Part shown: one piece after another, positions 51,735-64,000 of the stretch
How positions within the stretch are numbered: position 1 is the first letter of the stretch
Layout of the letters: each line of letters starts with the position of its first letter
Assembly: GCF_000227135.1 (NCBI RefSeq)
Contig: NC_018263.1
Span: forward strand, 2,260,259-2,324,258
DNA length: 64,000 bases
Reading direction: 5' to 3'
Source of the DNA: Leishmania donovani
Lineage: Eukaryota; Euglenozoa; Kinetoplastea; Trypanosomatida; Trypanosomatidae
Translations under genes and position numbers: made by a program
The notes under the pieces: model-generated
What the model was told of the DNA's origin: nothing
Databases searched by the model: none
What the model saw: only the letters and a program-made list of their open reading frames with translations

Positions 51735-52928
51735 TCAGTCGCTCCGCCACGCGGCGCCGGTGCAGAATGCCTCGCCGAGGATGTCGGCGTCGTAGTCGAA
51801 GAGGGGATCCAAAGTGAAGGGCTGCACGCAGTTATCTCTCTCCGCAATAACCTCGTGGAGCTTGGAAACAAATTCGACGTTCTCTGTGTCTCGAGAGGCT
51901 TCGCGAGGACCGTCCAAGTTCACACAAGCATCTTCCAGCCCAGGCAGTGCAACGCTCTCCATGGAGGAGGTCGGGCTGGAGACATCCCTCTCACGTCGAC
52001 TCTGAGGCCGGTGCTCGAACGCATTCATGAGGGCACCGGTGTCGCTAGCGTCCGCCGTCTGCGAAAGACAGGACTTCCCAGATGGAGGTTTAGTGGGGTC
52101 CTCCACCTCCTCGGTATCCAAGCCCAGTATTTTGTCTAACGTCGGAAGGATGCGTGGCGCCGACGGGGTCGGCACACCGTCGCGCGCCTCACCTTGAGCG
52201 CTGACCAGAGGAGCGAGTGGGGTAGCGGCCACGTCAAAGAAGTTGTCGAAGTGGGTTGAGACTTCCGTCACACCCGTGTCTATGAATGCGACGAGGATGC
52301 CGGTGCGCGTGCCCTCGTCTAACTCGATCGTCTCCAGCCCTTCCGCGTCGCCATTCCTGGTGGGGGACGACTTTACGCCCGCAGGTGCCGCTGATGTATC
52401 GTCGTCCAGTGGGCGCTGCCCGCTCGCAAATGAATGTGTGCGAGTCTTCACGGAGTGATAGTCATGATTCGCTTTCTGGGCTTCTCCGGAGAGGCGCTCG
52501 ACCAGCGCAAGCTGCTTCGCCTGCAGTTCGTGTTGCTGCAGACGTCGGAGCTGCTCTGCACATGTGGCAGCTGGCATGCGTGTCTCCGACAGCTCATTCC
52601 CTGCCGCTGCGTCACCAGCAGGTGAGACTTCCTCATGGGCTTCGAGCTTCGCAAGCGCGGTCACTCTGTCACTTGGGGTCAGATGCAAGAAGCCTGCGAC
52701 GAAGCTCACTGCGTCCTCCTCGCGACTGTTTATGAAAGCCTCCAGCGCCGCCTGCATCGCATCGGCAGACGGCGACGGATCAGAATGCGCTACCGCCAGC
52801 TGATGCGTCGGATCAGCTGCTGAATCCGCAGTACCTTCGGTCCCCTGTGCTGCGTAGAAGCGCAAGGCAGCGCGGCCGGGGTTGCTGTACGCGGGCTCTG
52901 TCATTTCACAAAAACGGGGATAAGCCAT
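51735..52928 (-). CDS. Hypothetical acidic, largely disordered protein, 397 aa
   Basis: Open frame with candidate starts at MAYPRFCEMT (52928) and MTEPAYSNPG (52904, 389 aa). No known family is recognised. It is rich in Ala, Asp, Glu, Ser and Thr. One predicted helix pair is at about 55-95 (AALEAFINSREEDAVSF and RVTALAKLEAHEE) and one coiled-coil-like helix at about 120-150 (LRRLQQHELQAKQLALVERL). A hydrophobic strand-like segment (GILVAFIDTGV) lies at about 215 and a C-terminal acidic patch (LFDYDADILGEAF) at about 375. No signal peptide or membrane span. Orientation and third-position GC preference fit its neighbours. The function is unknown. Confidence 0.75.
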   Translation of the reverse strand: MAYPRFCEMTEPAYSNPGRAALRFYAAQGTEGTADSAADPTHQLAVAHSDPSPSADAMQAALEAFINSREEDAVSFVAGFLHLTPSDRVTALAKLEAHEEVSPAGDAAAGNELSETRMPAATCAEQLRRLQQHELQAKQLALVERLSGEAQKANHDYHSVKTRTHSFASGQRPLDDDTSAAPAGVKSSPTRNGDAEGLETIELDEGTRTGILVAFIDTGVTEVSTHFDNFFDVAATPLAPLVSAQGEARDGVPTPSAPRILPTLDKILGLDTEEVEDPTKPPSGKSCLSQTADASDTGALMNAFEHRPQSRRERDVSSPTSSMESVALPGLEDACVNLDGPREASRDTENVEFVSKLHEVIAERDNCVQPFTLDPLFDYDADILGEAFCTGAAWRSD

Positions 52929-55900
52929 AGAAAGAGGTGCGTTAAGGGCAAAAAAGGGAGCAGGGCAGACAATCGTGAAGGAGCGAAGCGACACAAGTAG
53001 CTTCTTGGCTGTCTGCTCCGTGTGCGCTTTCACTTGAACTTCCTGTCTCTGTGAGCATGCAGTCTCGGTGCGTTGTCTGTGCTTTGCCTCGGTACGGGAA
53101 GGAGGCCGAGGCTGCCGGAAGTTCCTCAGTGAAGCCTGCAGCGGAGGAGTGGAGAGAAAAGTGAATTGGTTAAGGGTCGGGATAAGAGAGGTACCCATCG
53201 GCGTCAAATCAAAGAAAGATCACATCTGCTGGGTCACACGCCTCGTCAAGGAACAAGAGGGCGCGATGTACAGCGTAGGCAAGGGAGGTGGCCATGATGT
53301 CGGAAAAGCACACGAGTCATGGTAGCTTGTACAGCTCGTTTGTCTTCTTTGCCCCCCACCCCTCCCTTCTCCTCCACCGTCCCCCCCCCCCTATCGAGTC
53401 TCATAAAAGCCTCCATGACAGGGTCAACGGAGGAAGCCTGCTCACATCACGTTTTTCTTCGCTGGCATGCTGGAGTCTGCCACCGTTGCTGCGCCTTTCC
53501 GCTGTCGCCTTTTCCACGGTGCGCGGATATGTGTCCCTTTTTTGTTTGGCTTTCACAAAAAAAATTGGCTGTGGGAGAGCTGCAAACACAACAACGACGC
53601 GCTCCATTGGCTCGATAACGCTTTTTCGCGGGGGGAGGGCAGCGGTTGCGTGTCCCCGCATACAGAGCGGGTCAGGCAAAGAGACAGACCCGCGGAACCT
53701 GAAGAAAGGAGGGCGGACGGACGAGGAGGGAACAAGTAACCACAATGAAAAAGCAACGCCGTTAAAGTAGAGCCAGCAAGCACACCACTGAATAGAAAGG
53801 AAAAGAGCGCTTAAGCAACGCAGACACGGAGATGCTGTGCGATAGTGACGGGGGCACACAAGCGTAAACCAAAGTCGGGAGGAGGGGAGGGTTGCAGGTG
53901 TAGGAAAATACGAAAGAAAAAAGAACATGGAGACTCGAACAGAGAAGCATAGTCGAGACAGAGAGGGAGAGGATCGCACACACACATACACCATGCGAGA
54001 AACCTTTTCGTGTAAGAATGAAAGGAGTGAGGAGCGACACTCAACATTCATAGCCAAGTCGGCACTCAACATCTATATAGCACAAAGGTAAATATACGTT
54101 TGTCGCTCCCAGAGGGAGATGGCGCACGCACACATCTTCTCACGGCAGCAGCAGGGGTGCGCACCCTATTGGTGCCAGATGATGTCCGGCGGGGGATTTC
54201 AGTTTGCATGCGCCGCTGCTTGTCGAAACTTTGTTAGTTCGCCCTGAACGGGCGAGGATGCCAATCAACCGCGCACGATAGCATCATTCGCCTTCCCTGT
54301 TCGACCGCAGGCGTATGCGTGACCTGAAACTATAGCATGCGCTTTGCGGACGAGAGAGTGAGGCGGGGGAGGGCGCAGCGGGGGGGGGGGCGAGCGAGAC
54401 GACAGCGTTACGAAAGGAGCCGGCGCGAGCACGGAGCACTACGTCTACCCTTAGCAGCAGCCACGGCGGCAGAGATGTGGGGAGGGGAGGGAAGTAGCAC
54501 GCTGGCTGATCGGAATCCGTTCAGCCGGTGAAAGGGCACCGGCGCCTCTGTCTGCTCTCCCCCTCCTCATACCAGCAACTACTTCGCTGCGGGAGGCCGC
54601 TCTGCCGGCTGTGATTGCGTGGATGATTGGATTAGACATCTTCTCAGAGCACTGCCATCACATCCCCACGAACGAAACACAAGTGGAAAGCGCTGGGTGC
54701 CTGCCTAGGTGACTCGACCAACAGAACGGGGGAAAGAAAGACAACGGAATTCATGCGTGCCGTTATGCAGAAGGGAGCGTGTCTGTCTCACTCGTCGGTA
54801 CACCCCGGCAGCAAACACAAGTGTGGAGGAAGCAAAGAAAAGACTCAGAGCAAGTTGCTCGTTGCTGCTAGCATTCCCTGCTCTCCCTCTTTGTTGTTTC
54901 GGAGGGGATTTTGTAAAACAGGAAGAAACACCGACCCATGATAAACACGCTGAGTGCGCCCGAGGATGGGAGTGGGTGTGTGGAATGAGGGAAGAAAAGG
55001 GCAGAGGAAACCTAAAGGCCAACGACTCAACGGGAAGCTGAAGGAGAACGGGAACGCGCACGAGAACAAAACAAGAAAACGTCACATGAGGCAGGAGAAA
55101 GGATAAGGGAGGCGGCAAAAGGCTTTCCCTGCAAAACGGCAACAAAGGGAGGGGGAAACGTGAAGCCAAACGGAAAAAAAGAAATGAACAGTGAAAGGGA
55201 ATGCACAACACAATCACAAAAAAGAGGGAGAGCACCGGTCGCCGACGGAGAGGGACGCGAAGAAAAAAAAACAAAGCGAATCCCCCGCGTGTGCTGCACC
55301 CTCCACTTATCCTCACCACATGATCTCACTAGCGCGTGAGTGTGCGCGTCTCTCCGGCGGGAGGGGGAGCAGATGCGTGCCCGTGTCCCAAAAAGAGAAA
55401 GACCGCGTGTGAAACTACGCATCTGACATGTACGTGCACATACGGAGACACGGAAAAGGTGGCCCACATATAAGCCGAGAGGCACGCGTGAGGCAAAATA
55501 GAGGAGCGACACAGCGTCGACGTGGATTCCAGAGGCAACTGCAGAAGGGGAAGGAATGGGGTGTGCGTGAGGGAGGGGGGTGAAAACTGGTCGCCTCACA
55601 ATCCTCAGAAGGCAAGGCAGAAGACACGTCCTAGAGAGACGACACGTCTACGGTGCATGCTATGGCTTGCATTTTCTCCCGCGTTCGTCTTCGCCGACCC
55701 ACTGCGCTCCCAGTACCTCCCAGAGATGGCACTCTGCAGATGCCGGCGAAGCTGTGGGTGAGGTGGAGGCGCCCACGCGAGGAAGAGTTCAGAAAAGAAA
55801 GGGAGAAAAGAAGCACACGTACCGGACGCGCGTAACGGATGTTGTGCTACCACGAAAGCTGATGAACAAAACCACCACAAAGGCAACAGCGAAACGGAGG

Positions 55901-58900
55901 ACAACAAAACAAGTGAAACGCCAAGAGTCCATCATATATATATATATATGTATTAACGCATGGAGGTGCACACAATAAAAGCAGAGACGAAAAAAAAGGA
56001 AAAAAAAAAGGAACAGCACGTCTCACGAGTCTGCCAAAAACATGAACAAAACCGTTAAACATGTGCGAGCCGCCGACAAGATACGAGGAGAGATGCACCT
56101 GACCACAGAATATAATGAATACACGTACACACATGTATGCGCCAGCACACGGAGTGCATCGAGTAAGATGCGTTGTGCGCTTCCATCTGGGGTCGGCGTC
56201 GGCACTCACTTTACCCTTCGTATCGGCGCTCGGTGAGGGGCGGCATGAAGTCGTGAGCAAGATGGATAAGGAGAGAGAGAAGGGCAAAACTCACAAAACA
56301 AAAAAAAACGGCAAAAAAAAAGCACAGTTCTGTTGTTGCGGATTTCAGTTCGCAGCATACCACGAGGGTGGGCGTATAATAAACTCGGTGAATCACTGAG
56401 GAGGAGCAGCCGAGCTGTGCACTCGCTTTCAAAGACGGAGAGCGCCCACAGCGATCCTCATACCTTTACCTTTGGTATGTTGCCTGTGGTTGTGTGCGTG
56501 CGTGTCTACCGCGTTCCGTTGAGGAAGAGAGGATGCAGAAGAGGGAAAAAAGGGCGCGTCCTGAAAAAACAGGAACTGCAGCAGCGAACCCACTTCATGC
56601 ATGCATCCCATGCAGCACAGAGAAGCCATCGTGCAGGCCAGCGCGGAAAAAAGATGGGCAATCGACTCACAGACCCGTTCTCCCGTGCCGTCTTGGGCAG
56701 AGAGAGGGGAAGAGGAGAAACAACAGAAACCCCGAGAGAGGCAGAGGCGGAGACAGAAACGAATACAGCCGAAAGACGACTGCGCGTCATGTGCTTGAGG
56801 AGGAAGAGAGCCGCGAAAAGAGAATGTTTAAGGCAGGCCCAGTATGCCAAGCACACGAAAAACTCGTCTTCCCATCAATCTTCACGTCACCGTTTTTTTT
56901 ACTGGTTCGATCTCTTTTCGAATGCAAGCTGCGTTCTTCTTTTCTTGCTTCGACTTTGGCCCCTTTTTTTTTTTTCGTTTTCCCTTTCGCGGCGAGGCGT
57001 TTGGCGACCTATTCTCTGGCGGCTGTCGTTTTCATTCGTTTCGCTGGGGCTGGCATCCTCGAAGGGCAAGAAAAGGGAGTGAGGGGAAGGAGTAAAGAAG
57101 ACAGACCCTTCCCTACACCGCCCCCCCACCCCCCCCAGAGCACGAAAAACAAATAACCCAATGGGAGAAGTACATACAACAACGGACACACGGAAAAACA
57201 CCAAAGAAAAAGCACGATAAGCGCCGTGCCAAAGAAACAGCGACAGGGGAAAGGCTAGCAAGAGGGCAGGCACCGACACGTGAAACCGGCAACAGAGAGA
57301 TACATCACACACACGCACACACACAGAGGAAGCGCAACAGGCAAGTAGAGCATCAGGAGGGAGGGAAAGTACACAAAAACAAACAAGAAACCACCCATGC
57401 CCGGCAGCAAACAAGCTACAACCGACCTGCAATCAACAAGAGGCAGCCACGTAATCGGGCACTTTGTTTCCCCTTCAACCACCTCTGCTCGGTCATCGAG
57501 CGAGAGATGAGCTGCATGCTACCCTTTCAAGGAACCCCGCACCGCACATCTGAGCGCGACACCTGCCTCCAGCTCTAAGCAGCCGCCCCAGAGCCTCACC
57601 GCTCATGTCGGTCGCCACACGATGCATCCCCTCGGAGGTGGCACTCCGGCTCCCCTGACCAGTAGGTGGTGTAAGGGGCCAGGGGATGGGGTGCACGCTC
57701 GAGTGGCGTTCGCACTTTACCCATCATGTGGATCCTGCGAGCCTCTTCCCTGCCGCAGGTCGCTTCGGCGACCACGCCGTCCACGACCTGACCCGCCGAC
57801 ATCCGCAGCGATGCATCGCTCAGACTTTCCCTGCGCCGTAGGTACCTGACCTTGTCGCCCATCAGACGTGGCTCGGCATTCGGCAGAGGGATAGGGTTAG
57901 GGGGAGGGGCTGCGTGGCTCCCTCCCCCCTCCAGCACACACGCACAGAGAGATGGAGAGAGAATGTGCAACACCCTGACGCCCTTGTGGGGTGCCTTCCT
58001 GTTATCAGGGCCGTAGGCGAGACTGAATACCCCAAGAAAGGAAATGAAAGGCAAACAAGCCTGAGGGAGAAACGACATGCGGTCCAAGCCCACTTTGGTC
58101 ACGTTCACTCGGTTGAACGGGCCATCGCGCGTGAATAGAGCAAGAATGAGGAGGGCAACGAAAAGGCGACTTTCCGGTGATGTAAACCTCTTCCCTTGAC
58201 AACGGCGACGACTTTTGATCACTGGTTCTTTGACCGGGTGGCAGGGCGGAGAGTGCTGATTGGCGCAACACGTATGCATCATGAAGGGAAGTAGGACAAG
58301 CGAAAAAGTGTTTCTCGGCGTCAAGAACAAGGAAAAACAAAAGGAAGGGAAACACGAAGAGCACCAAAGATGAGGAAGAGAGCGTGCACTTGATAAAATC
58401 AGCACACGGTTTGCACGGAAGGCTCGCGGTAGGAGATGAAAAAGAGCGCGTGCTCAACGGGCAGGCCATTGATTGCGCTCTACTCCTGCGCCGCTCAGTG
58501 TAGCGTTTGGGGCGCGTTTCTCGCCTCCTCTTCTGCTTTTCGGCGGCACCAGCACACCAATACAAATGCCCAATTCATCGACCAAGCGCTCGCGTGGTTG
58601 CCGGTCCTCATCTCTGGCCGGAAACGCCAGAGACCTGGAGCGATGCGTGTTGCGTGGACGAGAGAAGGGCGGCCAGGTGGCCATCCTGCGAATCCACACA
58701 CAGACACAAAAGTGCCAGCCCCACAAGCAAGAGCGACAAAAAATTGCGAGAGACTGCTAGCGTCGAGGGATGGAGCAGAAGGCAAACCGTAGGAGAGCAC
58801 GGCATATCCGGAAGGAGGAGAAACAAAGAGCAAAAAAAAACAAGAACGCCACCGAGAGGCCATTACCAAAAGAAAAAAAAAAAACATTTTTTTTGAGGCT

Positions 58901-61397
58901 GGCATGTGTCAAGTAGATGACATCACAACGCAGGACCGGCTTCTTTTTGTTATTGTTCCGCAAGTCTCGCTCTCGATCGTCGAAATTGTTCTTTCCATGG
59001 CTTTAGACTTCTTCTCTCCTCCCTTCTCTTTCGATATCTTTTCCGCTGCTGTCCCCCTTCTCTCGCGCACTCGGTCCTGTTCCTAGTTTGAAAAGAACGC
59101 GACGGGATCGAGCCTTTATATATATCGGCTTTTTGTCCATCGTGTCCACTCTATGACGAATAAGGCAGCACATATACGCGCAGAGCCCCATGGCATATAC
59201 CGCTGTTGCACCATACGACCACATGCTCGTCGAAACGCAAAGGTTATGGAGAAGGCGAAACACATGGACATGGATCCCGAGGCATTCTGTTCACCTATTC
59301 CGACCCTTTTCGGACTCCTGTAGTCTGCTCTCTATGCACCCCCTCCCCCGCTCCATGACGCTTGCTTGCGTTTTTTTTTCTGAGAGCCAAAACTTGCCGT
59401 CACGGAAGGCAGCCTCAGATTCACCCTAACACCGCAGAGAGACCGACAGAAGAGGGAGGAGGAAACGAAAAGAGCGGCTCGAGCACTAGAACCCAAAAAG
59501 GACGGCGCGCAGGCACACTAAGAGGGATGGATAGGAACGAGGCCAACAAGTGAGCGAAAGGGGCGCAACACGAAATGGGACGAGGCAAACGAAAAGTGTG
59601 CCGGAAGCTTCCACACTTCTACTCTGGCTTCTTTTCGGCATGTCTGCACCGTTACTTCGTAACTTTTCAAGGAACGCGAAGATTCTTTGCAGCACAAGAC
59701 AAAAACGCAACCACCTCGGTTTTGGTGACCCCCCTCCTCTCTCCTTGCGACACTTCAGGTGATGGGGAAAACTCTCCAACAAAACAGAACCAGAGGATCA
59801 GCATACTTCACCAGTGTGCATTGTGCACAGTTGTGTATGCGTGCAAACAGGCGGAGCTACACAGAGAGACAGAGTCACGGCGGAGGCAGAGGGAGGGCGA
59901 GAAGGGACAACTCCCAAAATGCGATTACACTCTCTGCGTTACCGCCGCTGCATCACTTTCCGCCCTCCTTCCCACATATGTTGAGTTGGTTTTTGCTCAG
60001 GATCAAATCATCGGCCTTTTCTTTTTTCGGAGGCGGTTGCCGCTTCTTCAAAGGGGCGTATCGTGGCGCGGCTGTCACCTCTGTGGCTGTTCTTCGTATT
60101 ACTACGTTTCTTGTACGTGCCGTGTGCCTATTATTATTATTATTTTCGAGCAACTTGTTTTTGTTGCGCACCCCTCTTGTTGTGCCCTTCTTCTCTCTCG
60201 CTCAATGTGTGTATGTGTGTGTGTGAACAACCTCCTCGTCTTCTGCATCTATGTGTACACACACAAACAGAGCGAGCGAGACAAGAGGAGGAGACGCAGC
60301 AAACATAGAAACGAAAAACCAACAAGGCAAGCGGGAAAGAGACAGACACAGGGCGACCGACACAATATGACAAGTAAGAGACGAAAACAGCAACAACAAA
60401 AGTGGGAGAGGGATCCGCAACATGCACAGCCGCCGTCCTCTCGTTTCATCTGGTCGTGTGCTCTCTCCCTCTCTCTTGCTCTCTTTTGCTATCTCTCCCC
60501 TTTTGTCCCCTCATGGTCGTGTTTTCTCATGTGTTGCGCGCACAACGTTTGAGATGTGAGGAGGAGGTGTGTGTGTGTGTGTGTGTATCGGCGGGCCGGT
60601 GTGGGGGAAGAGGGGTTACAAGCAGAGAGCTCCTCACGGGATCGACAACGCGGATGTGCCGAAACGAGAGAGCAGCACACAAAACACACGAAAAAGGTAG
60701 CCAAAAAAAAAATAAGATAAGGGAGCAGTGAAAAAGTCACACACACAAAAAGGAAAAGACCGAAAACGTAACACTGCTGAGGGAGTGCGGTTGGTGTAGA
60801 GTGGAAAGAGCGATGCGTTTGACGAGCAAGCAAGGAAAAGAACCATCGCTGGTGTGTTCTTTGCGGGTCACCCGTTGACGTATACCGCCGCTCATTCGTT
60901 TTCCAATCGGTATCCCTTCACGGTTGGATGGTGTGCACCCATCATCCGTCACATCCACTGCTACGGTGCGTTGCTGTGGTGAATCTGTGTGTGCGTGTGT
61001 GTGTATATAAATATATATGTTTGAGCTTCACGGGCACGCATGCACCCCAAACCGCATCTGCGCGTACGGACAGCAAAGAGCAAAGACGGCCCGACGGGGC
61101 TGGTAGGGAAGTTGGAGGCGAGGGTGAAGAAACTTGACGAAGAAAGAGAGCATGCGACCACACGCAAATACAAAAACGGAAACAAAACGCGCCGGCAACA
61201 TCACGCAGTCGAGCAGAAAAAGGCGAAAAAAAAGACGAGATGACGCTGAAAAAAAAAAGCACAGAGGTTTACCTTGATGATCTCTTTCCTTCTTTTTTGT
61301 ATCTCCTACGGTGCCATAAAGAACGTGCGCGTCCTCGAAGAGGCCTGGAAGCTGCATGGTAACTGCAAGGGTGTTGGTGTCTCCGCGGGCCACCGTC
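52929..61397. other. Largest spacer, 8.5 kb
   Basis: No gene on either strand that I can support; long frames here are low complexity. Repeat A copy 3 is at 57580-57995. A small hairpin with six-base arms (TCGCCC/GGGCGA, about 54239-54255) lies in a more complex patch at 54130-54330. Confidence 0.65.
57580..57995 (-). repeat. Dispersed repeat A, copy 3 (SIDER-like)
   Basis: The only gap-free copy of the right-hand part of the element. It is nearly identical to copy 1 and oriented like it. The left limit is uncertain: sequence left of 57580 has no counterpart in the incomplete copies 1 and 2, so the element may extend further. It lies in the 8.5-kb spacer between the 397-aa and phosphodiesterase genes. 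Confidence 0.75.
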
Positions 61398-62348
61398 TTA
61401 GCGACAGCCACGCTCTTGGAGGTACGCGAGCAGCATCGCAGGCCGGTCTGTCTGTATGATGCCGGCCCCGATGTGTTCAACCACATAGCCCCAGTTCGCG
61501 TCCTTGTCACGCAGCGCGTGGTCATCGCTGTAACCGCCGCAGGTGGTCGGCCAAATGGTGTTGATCCACAGCGCCGCACCCGAGTTCTTGGCGAGCTTTC
61601 GAATGTACTGCAGCATGTCGGCATTTTCCTTCTCGAAGTTCACCTCATACAGGGCGTGGTTGGCGGCAAAGGCGCGGTCGATGCTCTCGTACGTTGTGGT
61701 GTCCGTGATATTCAAAATGGGCATGAAAATAACACGGTTGAGCAAATCCGCAGAGTACCGCTTGCACAGCTCATCGAAGGGAATCTCCGACTTTAGAATC
61801 GTCTGCTCCACCATCCCCGTCTTCACGAGCAGAGGGTAGAGCTCATCCAGGTAGACGTCGGCCTTGTCCAAGTTGAGGATGACGCGGTCCTTCGCCAGGA
61901 GTAGCACCTCCTCCACCGTCGGCACCGTGAACTCCGTCATGTTGCCAAGTCCGTCCTTCAGACGCAGCGCACGCACCTCGGCAAGAGTGTGATCGCACAC
62001 CCTACCTTTACCATTCGTTGTACGGTCGAGCGTCTCGTCGTGCATGAGGATGAGCGCGCCGTCACTTGTGCGCCAGACATCGACTTCGACTATGTCAGCC
62101 CCCATCTGGATGCAGCTTTCCACAGCCTCGAGCGTGTTCTCGACGTAGTTGCGCCAGTCACCGCGGTGGCATGCGACGCAGACCGGGAACTTCGAGTCGG
62201 GGGAGTGCAGTAAGAAGCGCAGCTGAGGGCGCGGGTTCGCTCCATCACGGACAAATCGCTGGATCAGCGGCTTGTGGTGGGCCTGGTTGTCCTGCGCGAT
62301 GTTCGTGTGCTGGGGCCACCGCTGGCACATGGTCGACGCTGACCTCAT
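61398..62348 (-). CDS. Glycerophosphodiester phosphodiesterase (GDPD) family, 316 aa
   Basis: TIM-barrel phosphodiesterase that hydrolyses glycerophosphodiesters (from deacylated phospholipids) to glycerol-3-phosphate and an alcohol. The diagnostic N-terminal barrel signatures are present: ACHRGDW (59-65, catalytic H61-R), E70-N-T, VEVDVW (87-92, metal ligands E88/D90) and MHDETLDRTTNGKG (102-115, catalytic H103). Later strands include VILNLDK and ALWINTIWP, and the end IIQTDRP is typical of GDPDs. The roughly 50-residue N-terminal extension has no clear signal peptide or membrane span, so a cytosolic enzyme is likely. It begins at the first ATG of the frame. An alternative ATG six codons in would change little. 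The family is strong; the substrate is not determinable. Confidence 0.92.
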   Translation of the reverse strand: MRSASTMCQRWPQHTNIAQDNQAHHKPLIQRFVRDGANPRPQLRFLLHSPDSKFPVCVACHRGDWRNYVENTLEAVESCIQMGADIVEVDVWRTSDGALILMHDETLDRTTNGKGRVCDHTLAEVRALRLKDGLGNMTEFTVPTVEEVLLLAKDRVILNLDKADVYLDELYPLLVKTGMVEQTILKSEIPFDELCKRYSADLLNRVIFMPILNITDTTTYESIDRAFAANHALYEVNFEKENADMLQYIRKLAKNSGAALWINTIWPTTCGGYSDDHALRDKDANWGYVVEHIGAGIIQTDRPAMLLAYLQERGCR

Positions 62349-64000
62349 TTTGACTGGGGCTGTCTAAGAAGGAGCGAAAGCGCCAATGAGCAGAGGAAGC
62401 GAGGGAGACAGGGTTGATGGCTCGGCGTAAGAAGGCAAGATCACGGAAGATGGGCTGCGCAGAAGACAGGGACAGTGCAGAAATGCAGCGATCACACTGC
62501 GCGTAGCTAGAGTGAGAACCCCCGCCCAAAAAAAAAAGAGAAGCCTGCTGGCGTTCCGCTTTCTATTTTGGAGAAACTGCAATGAGAAGGGCGATCGCCA
62601 TAGAGGTGTGTACGTGTCTGCTTCTGATTATACTTGTGTGTGTGTGTGTGTGTGCCGTGCATGAACAGAGATAGAGCTACAAAAGGTGTGCAGGAGAGCG
62701 TTGAGTGCCATTGCCTTTGTAAGTGCGTGCGTGTGCGTGAGGGAAAGAGGGACCAGGGCATGAAGCGACGCAGAAGAGAGAGTGGGATGTGTGCGATGTG
62801 TCGGGGGGGGAGGCGGGGGGGGGGCGCGACGAAAAGAGAAGGTAGCAGCCCATCATGCGAAAGAAAGAGAGTTCCCACGGGGAAGAGTTTGACGGCGCAA
62901 GCGACGCCCCAAGCAGTTTGGTTCGGTGGTGTCATAATGGACAAGAGAAGAAGGGAGCGTTAAAGGAGGAGGTGAAAGCGATCAGTCACGGTAGACAAAC
63001 GCGCATTTTCGAGCGAAGACGTATAACCTGCAAGGCAGGAGACGCCCGCCACGTTGTTGAATGAGCCTTTCCGGCGACGTGTCCACTCGTTCGCGCAACG
63101 CTCTGGAGAAGCGTCCAGCACGTGAAGGAGGCGTGACCGGGAGTGGGCAGGCGTAACGAGTGTATTTTTCCTCGCAAAAAAGTAACAGAGCCGCGAGGTA
63201 ACGAATCTCAATGCACCGTAGGGTGAGCCTAAACCCGTGTGCACTAGCACACACCTGATTCACTGATGTATCTATAGGTTGCTTGTTGCATCCCTCACAA
63301 GACTCTACAGACGAAGAAGACCGGGGCACATTGGCCTGCGTCGAGAGAACAAGCTGGGCAAAGTCAGCATGGGCCACAAGAGGAACAATGATGCGGTACA
63401 CACGCACGCACACACGCAGTGGCGACACAGAGAGAGGGTCGATAAACACGGGTGGTGGAGTATAACCAATGACATTCACCTTCCAAAGCCAAACTCCGCC
63501 TGCCACTAGTACACATACATACACATACACGCACAGTGTGAGCATTTGAAGCCATCTCCGCCATCGCGCTGGCGCATACACAGGTGTACCGTGAAGTCTC
63601 GCTGTGACGCGGCACGGTCAGCGCGCACGCTCACTCTCCCAACGAAAATAGGAGTAGACGCAGCAACACGAACACGAGGAAAGACGAAAACGCATCCACA
63701 GTCGACAGCGAACGAACACAAATACACACATATCAAGACGTTGTCAAATAAAAGTGTAGAGAGAGATACAGACAGACGCCAACACGACACCGACACGCGC
63801 TCCAGCAGGCCTGAGGTTTGTGCCCATATGGCCAAGTATCGCCTGTTCTTTTTTTTTCCTCTGGACTGTATACGATGAGGAACCGACCAGAACATGAAAC
63901 ATGACCGCAGAAAAGACGCAGAGCACCTGAACACGGGAAAAAAAAACAAAGGCAAGAAGAAGCGCGCGCACATCTCTAATTACAATGAAATGGGGAGGGG
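62349..64000. other. Right-end spacer upstream of the phosphodiesterase gene
   Basis: GT run at 62635-62654, poly-G near 62800-62823, polypurine tracts. No gene seen. Confidence 0.7.

Noticed and set aside
54130..54330. tRNA or snoRNA gene in a complex patch with a small hairpin
   Set aside because: No cloverleaf, no A/B-box pair and no GTTCGAATCC-type box could be assembled; the hairpin arms are only six bases.
54705..55319. 204-codon minus-strand frame in the largest spacer
   Set aside because: Built of polypyrimidine-derived Leu/Phe/Ser/Pro tracts; no motifs.
58005..58565. 186-codon minus-strand frame next to repeat A copy 3
   Set aside because: Partly overlaps the repeat edge and is low complexity; no recognised domain.
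59575..60552. 325-codon plus-strand frame
   Set aside because: On the opposite strand to every gene, passes through ATT repeats and a GT microsatellite, and shows no domain.
1..64000. Divergent or convergent strand switch within the window
   Set aside because: All supported genes are on the minus strand; apparent plus-strand frames are shadows or low complexity.

Overview
The window looks like nuclear DNA of a Leishmania-type trypanosomatid. All 13 convincing protein genes lie on the minus strand, are intronless, and are separated by long spacers rich in CA/GT and TA microsatellites and polypurine runs. On the coding strand those runs are the polypyrimidine tracts that direct trans-splicing. 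Two genes encode kinetoplast-DNA-associated (KAP-type) proteins, which occur only in kinetoplastids. The gene order around the choline/ethanolamine phosphotransferase, enolase-phosphatase, KAP, deaminase and phosphodiesterase genes matches what I remember, unverified, of L. major chromosome 36 near LmjF.36.5900-5960. I read the window as the interior of one leftward polycistronic transcription unit and see no strand-switch region.

In transcription order (right to left) the genes are: glycerophosphodiester phosphodiesterase (61398-62348); an acidic, disordered hypothetical protein (51735-52928); a CCCH-finger protein with a complete cytidine-deaminase active-site signature (47337-49211); a coiled-coil protein (45051-45929); a KAP protein (42092-42577); an enolase-phosphatase E1-type HAD enzyme (35912-37036); a CDP-alcohol phosphatidyltransferase (30312-31565); a 2038-residue alpha-helical giant, possibly a scaffold nucleoporin (22155-28271); a RagC/D GTPase (20101-21195); a 795-residue hypothetical protein (16898-19285); a BCS1-like AAA ATPase (13075-15234); a 530-residue Pro/Ser/Arg-rich hypothetical protein (7471-9063); and a second, smaller KAP protein (2923-3297). 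They are co-transcribed by position rather than by pathway, as is normal in this lineage, though phospholipid metabolism appears twice (phosphotransferase and phosphodiesterase).

The spacers are not empty. Two families of dispersed repeats occur. Family A (10120-10736, 29201-29781, 57580-57995) resembles SIDER-type degenerate retroposons. Family B (33753-34120, 34261-34640, 49920-50299) is nearly identical between copies and carries a conserved Cys-rich reading frame. All five runs of N in the window touch repeats or exact duplications, and at least two are probably unmerged contig ends. Several spacers also hold coding-like but broken reading frames, mostly on the minus strand (near 10.6-11.9 kb, 32.4-33.0 kb, 34.8-35.1 kb, 38.0-39.0 kb, 43.7-44.3 kb and 50.3-50.85 kb), which I read as gene or retroelement relics.

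The most interesting object is the CCCH-finger/deaminase protein at 47337-49211, a plausible nucleic-acid deaminase with both catalytic motifs intact. I saw no tRNA, rRNA, CRISPR or telomeric array.
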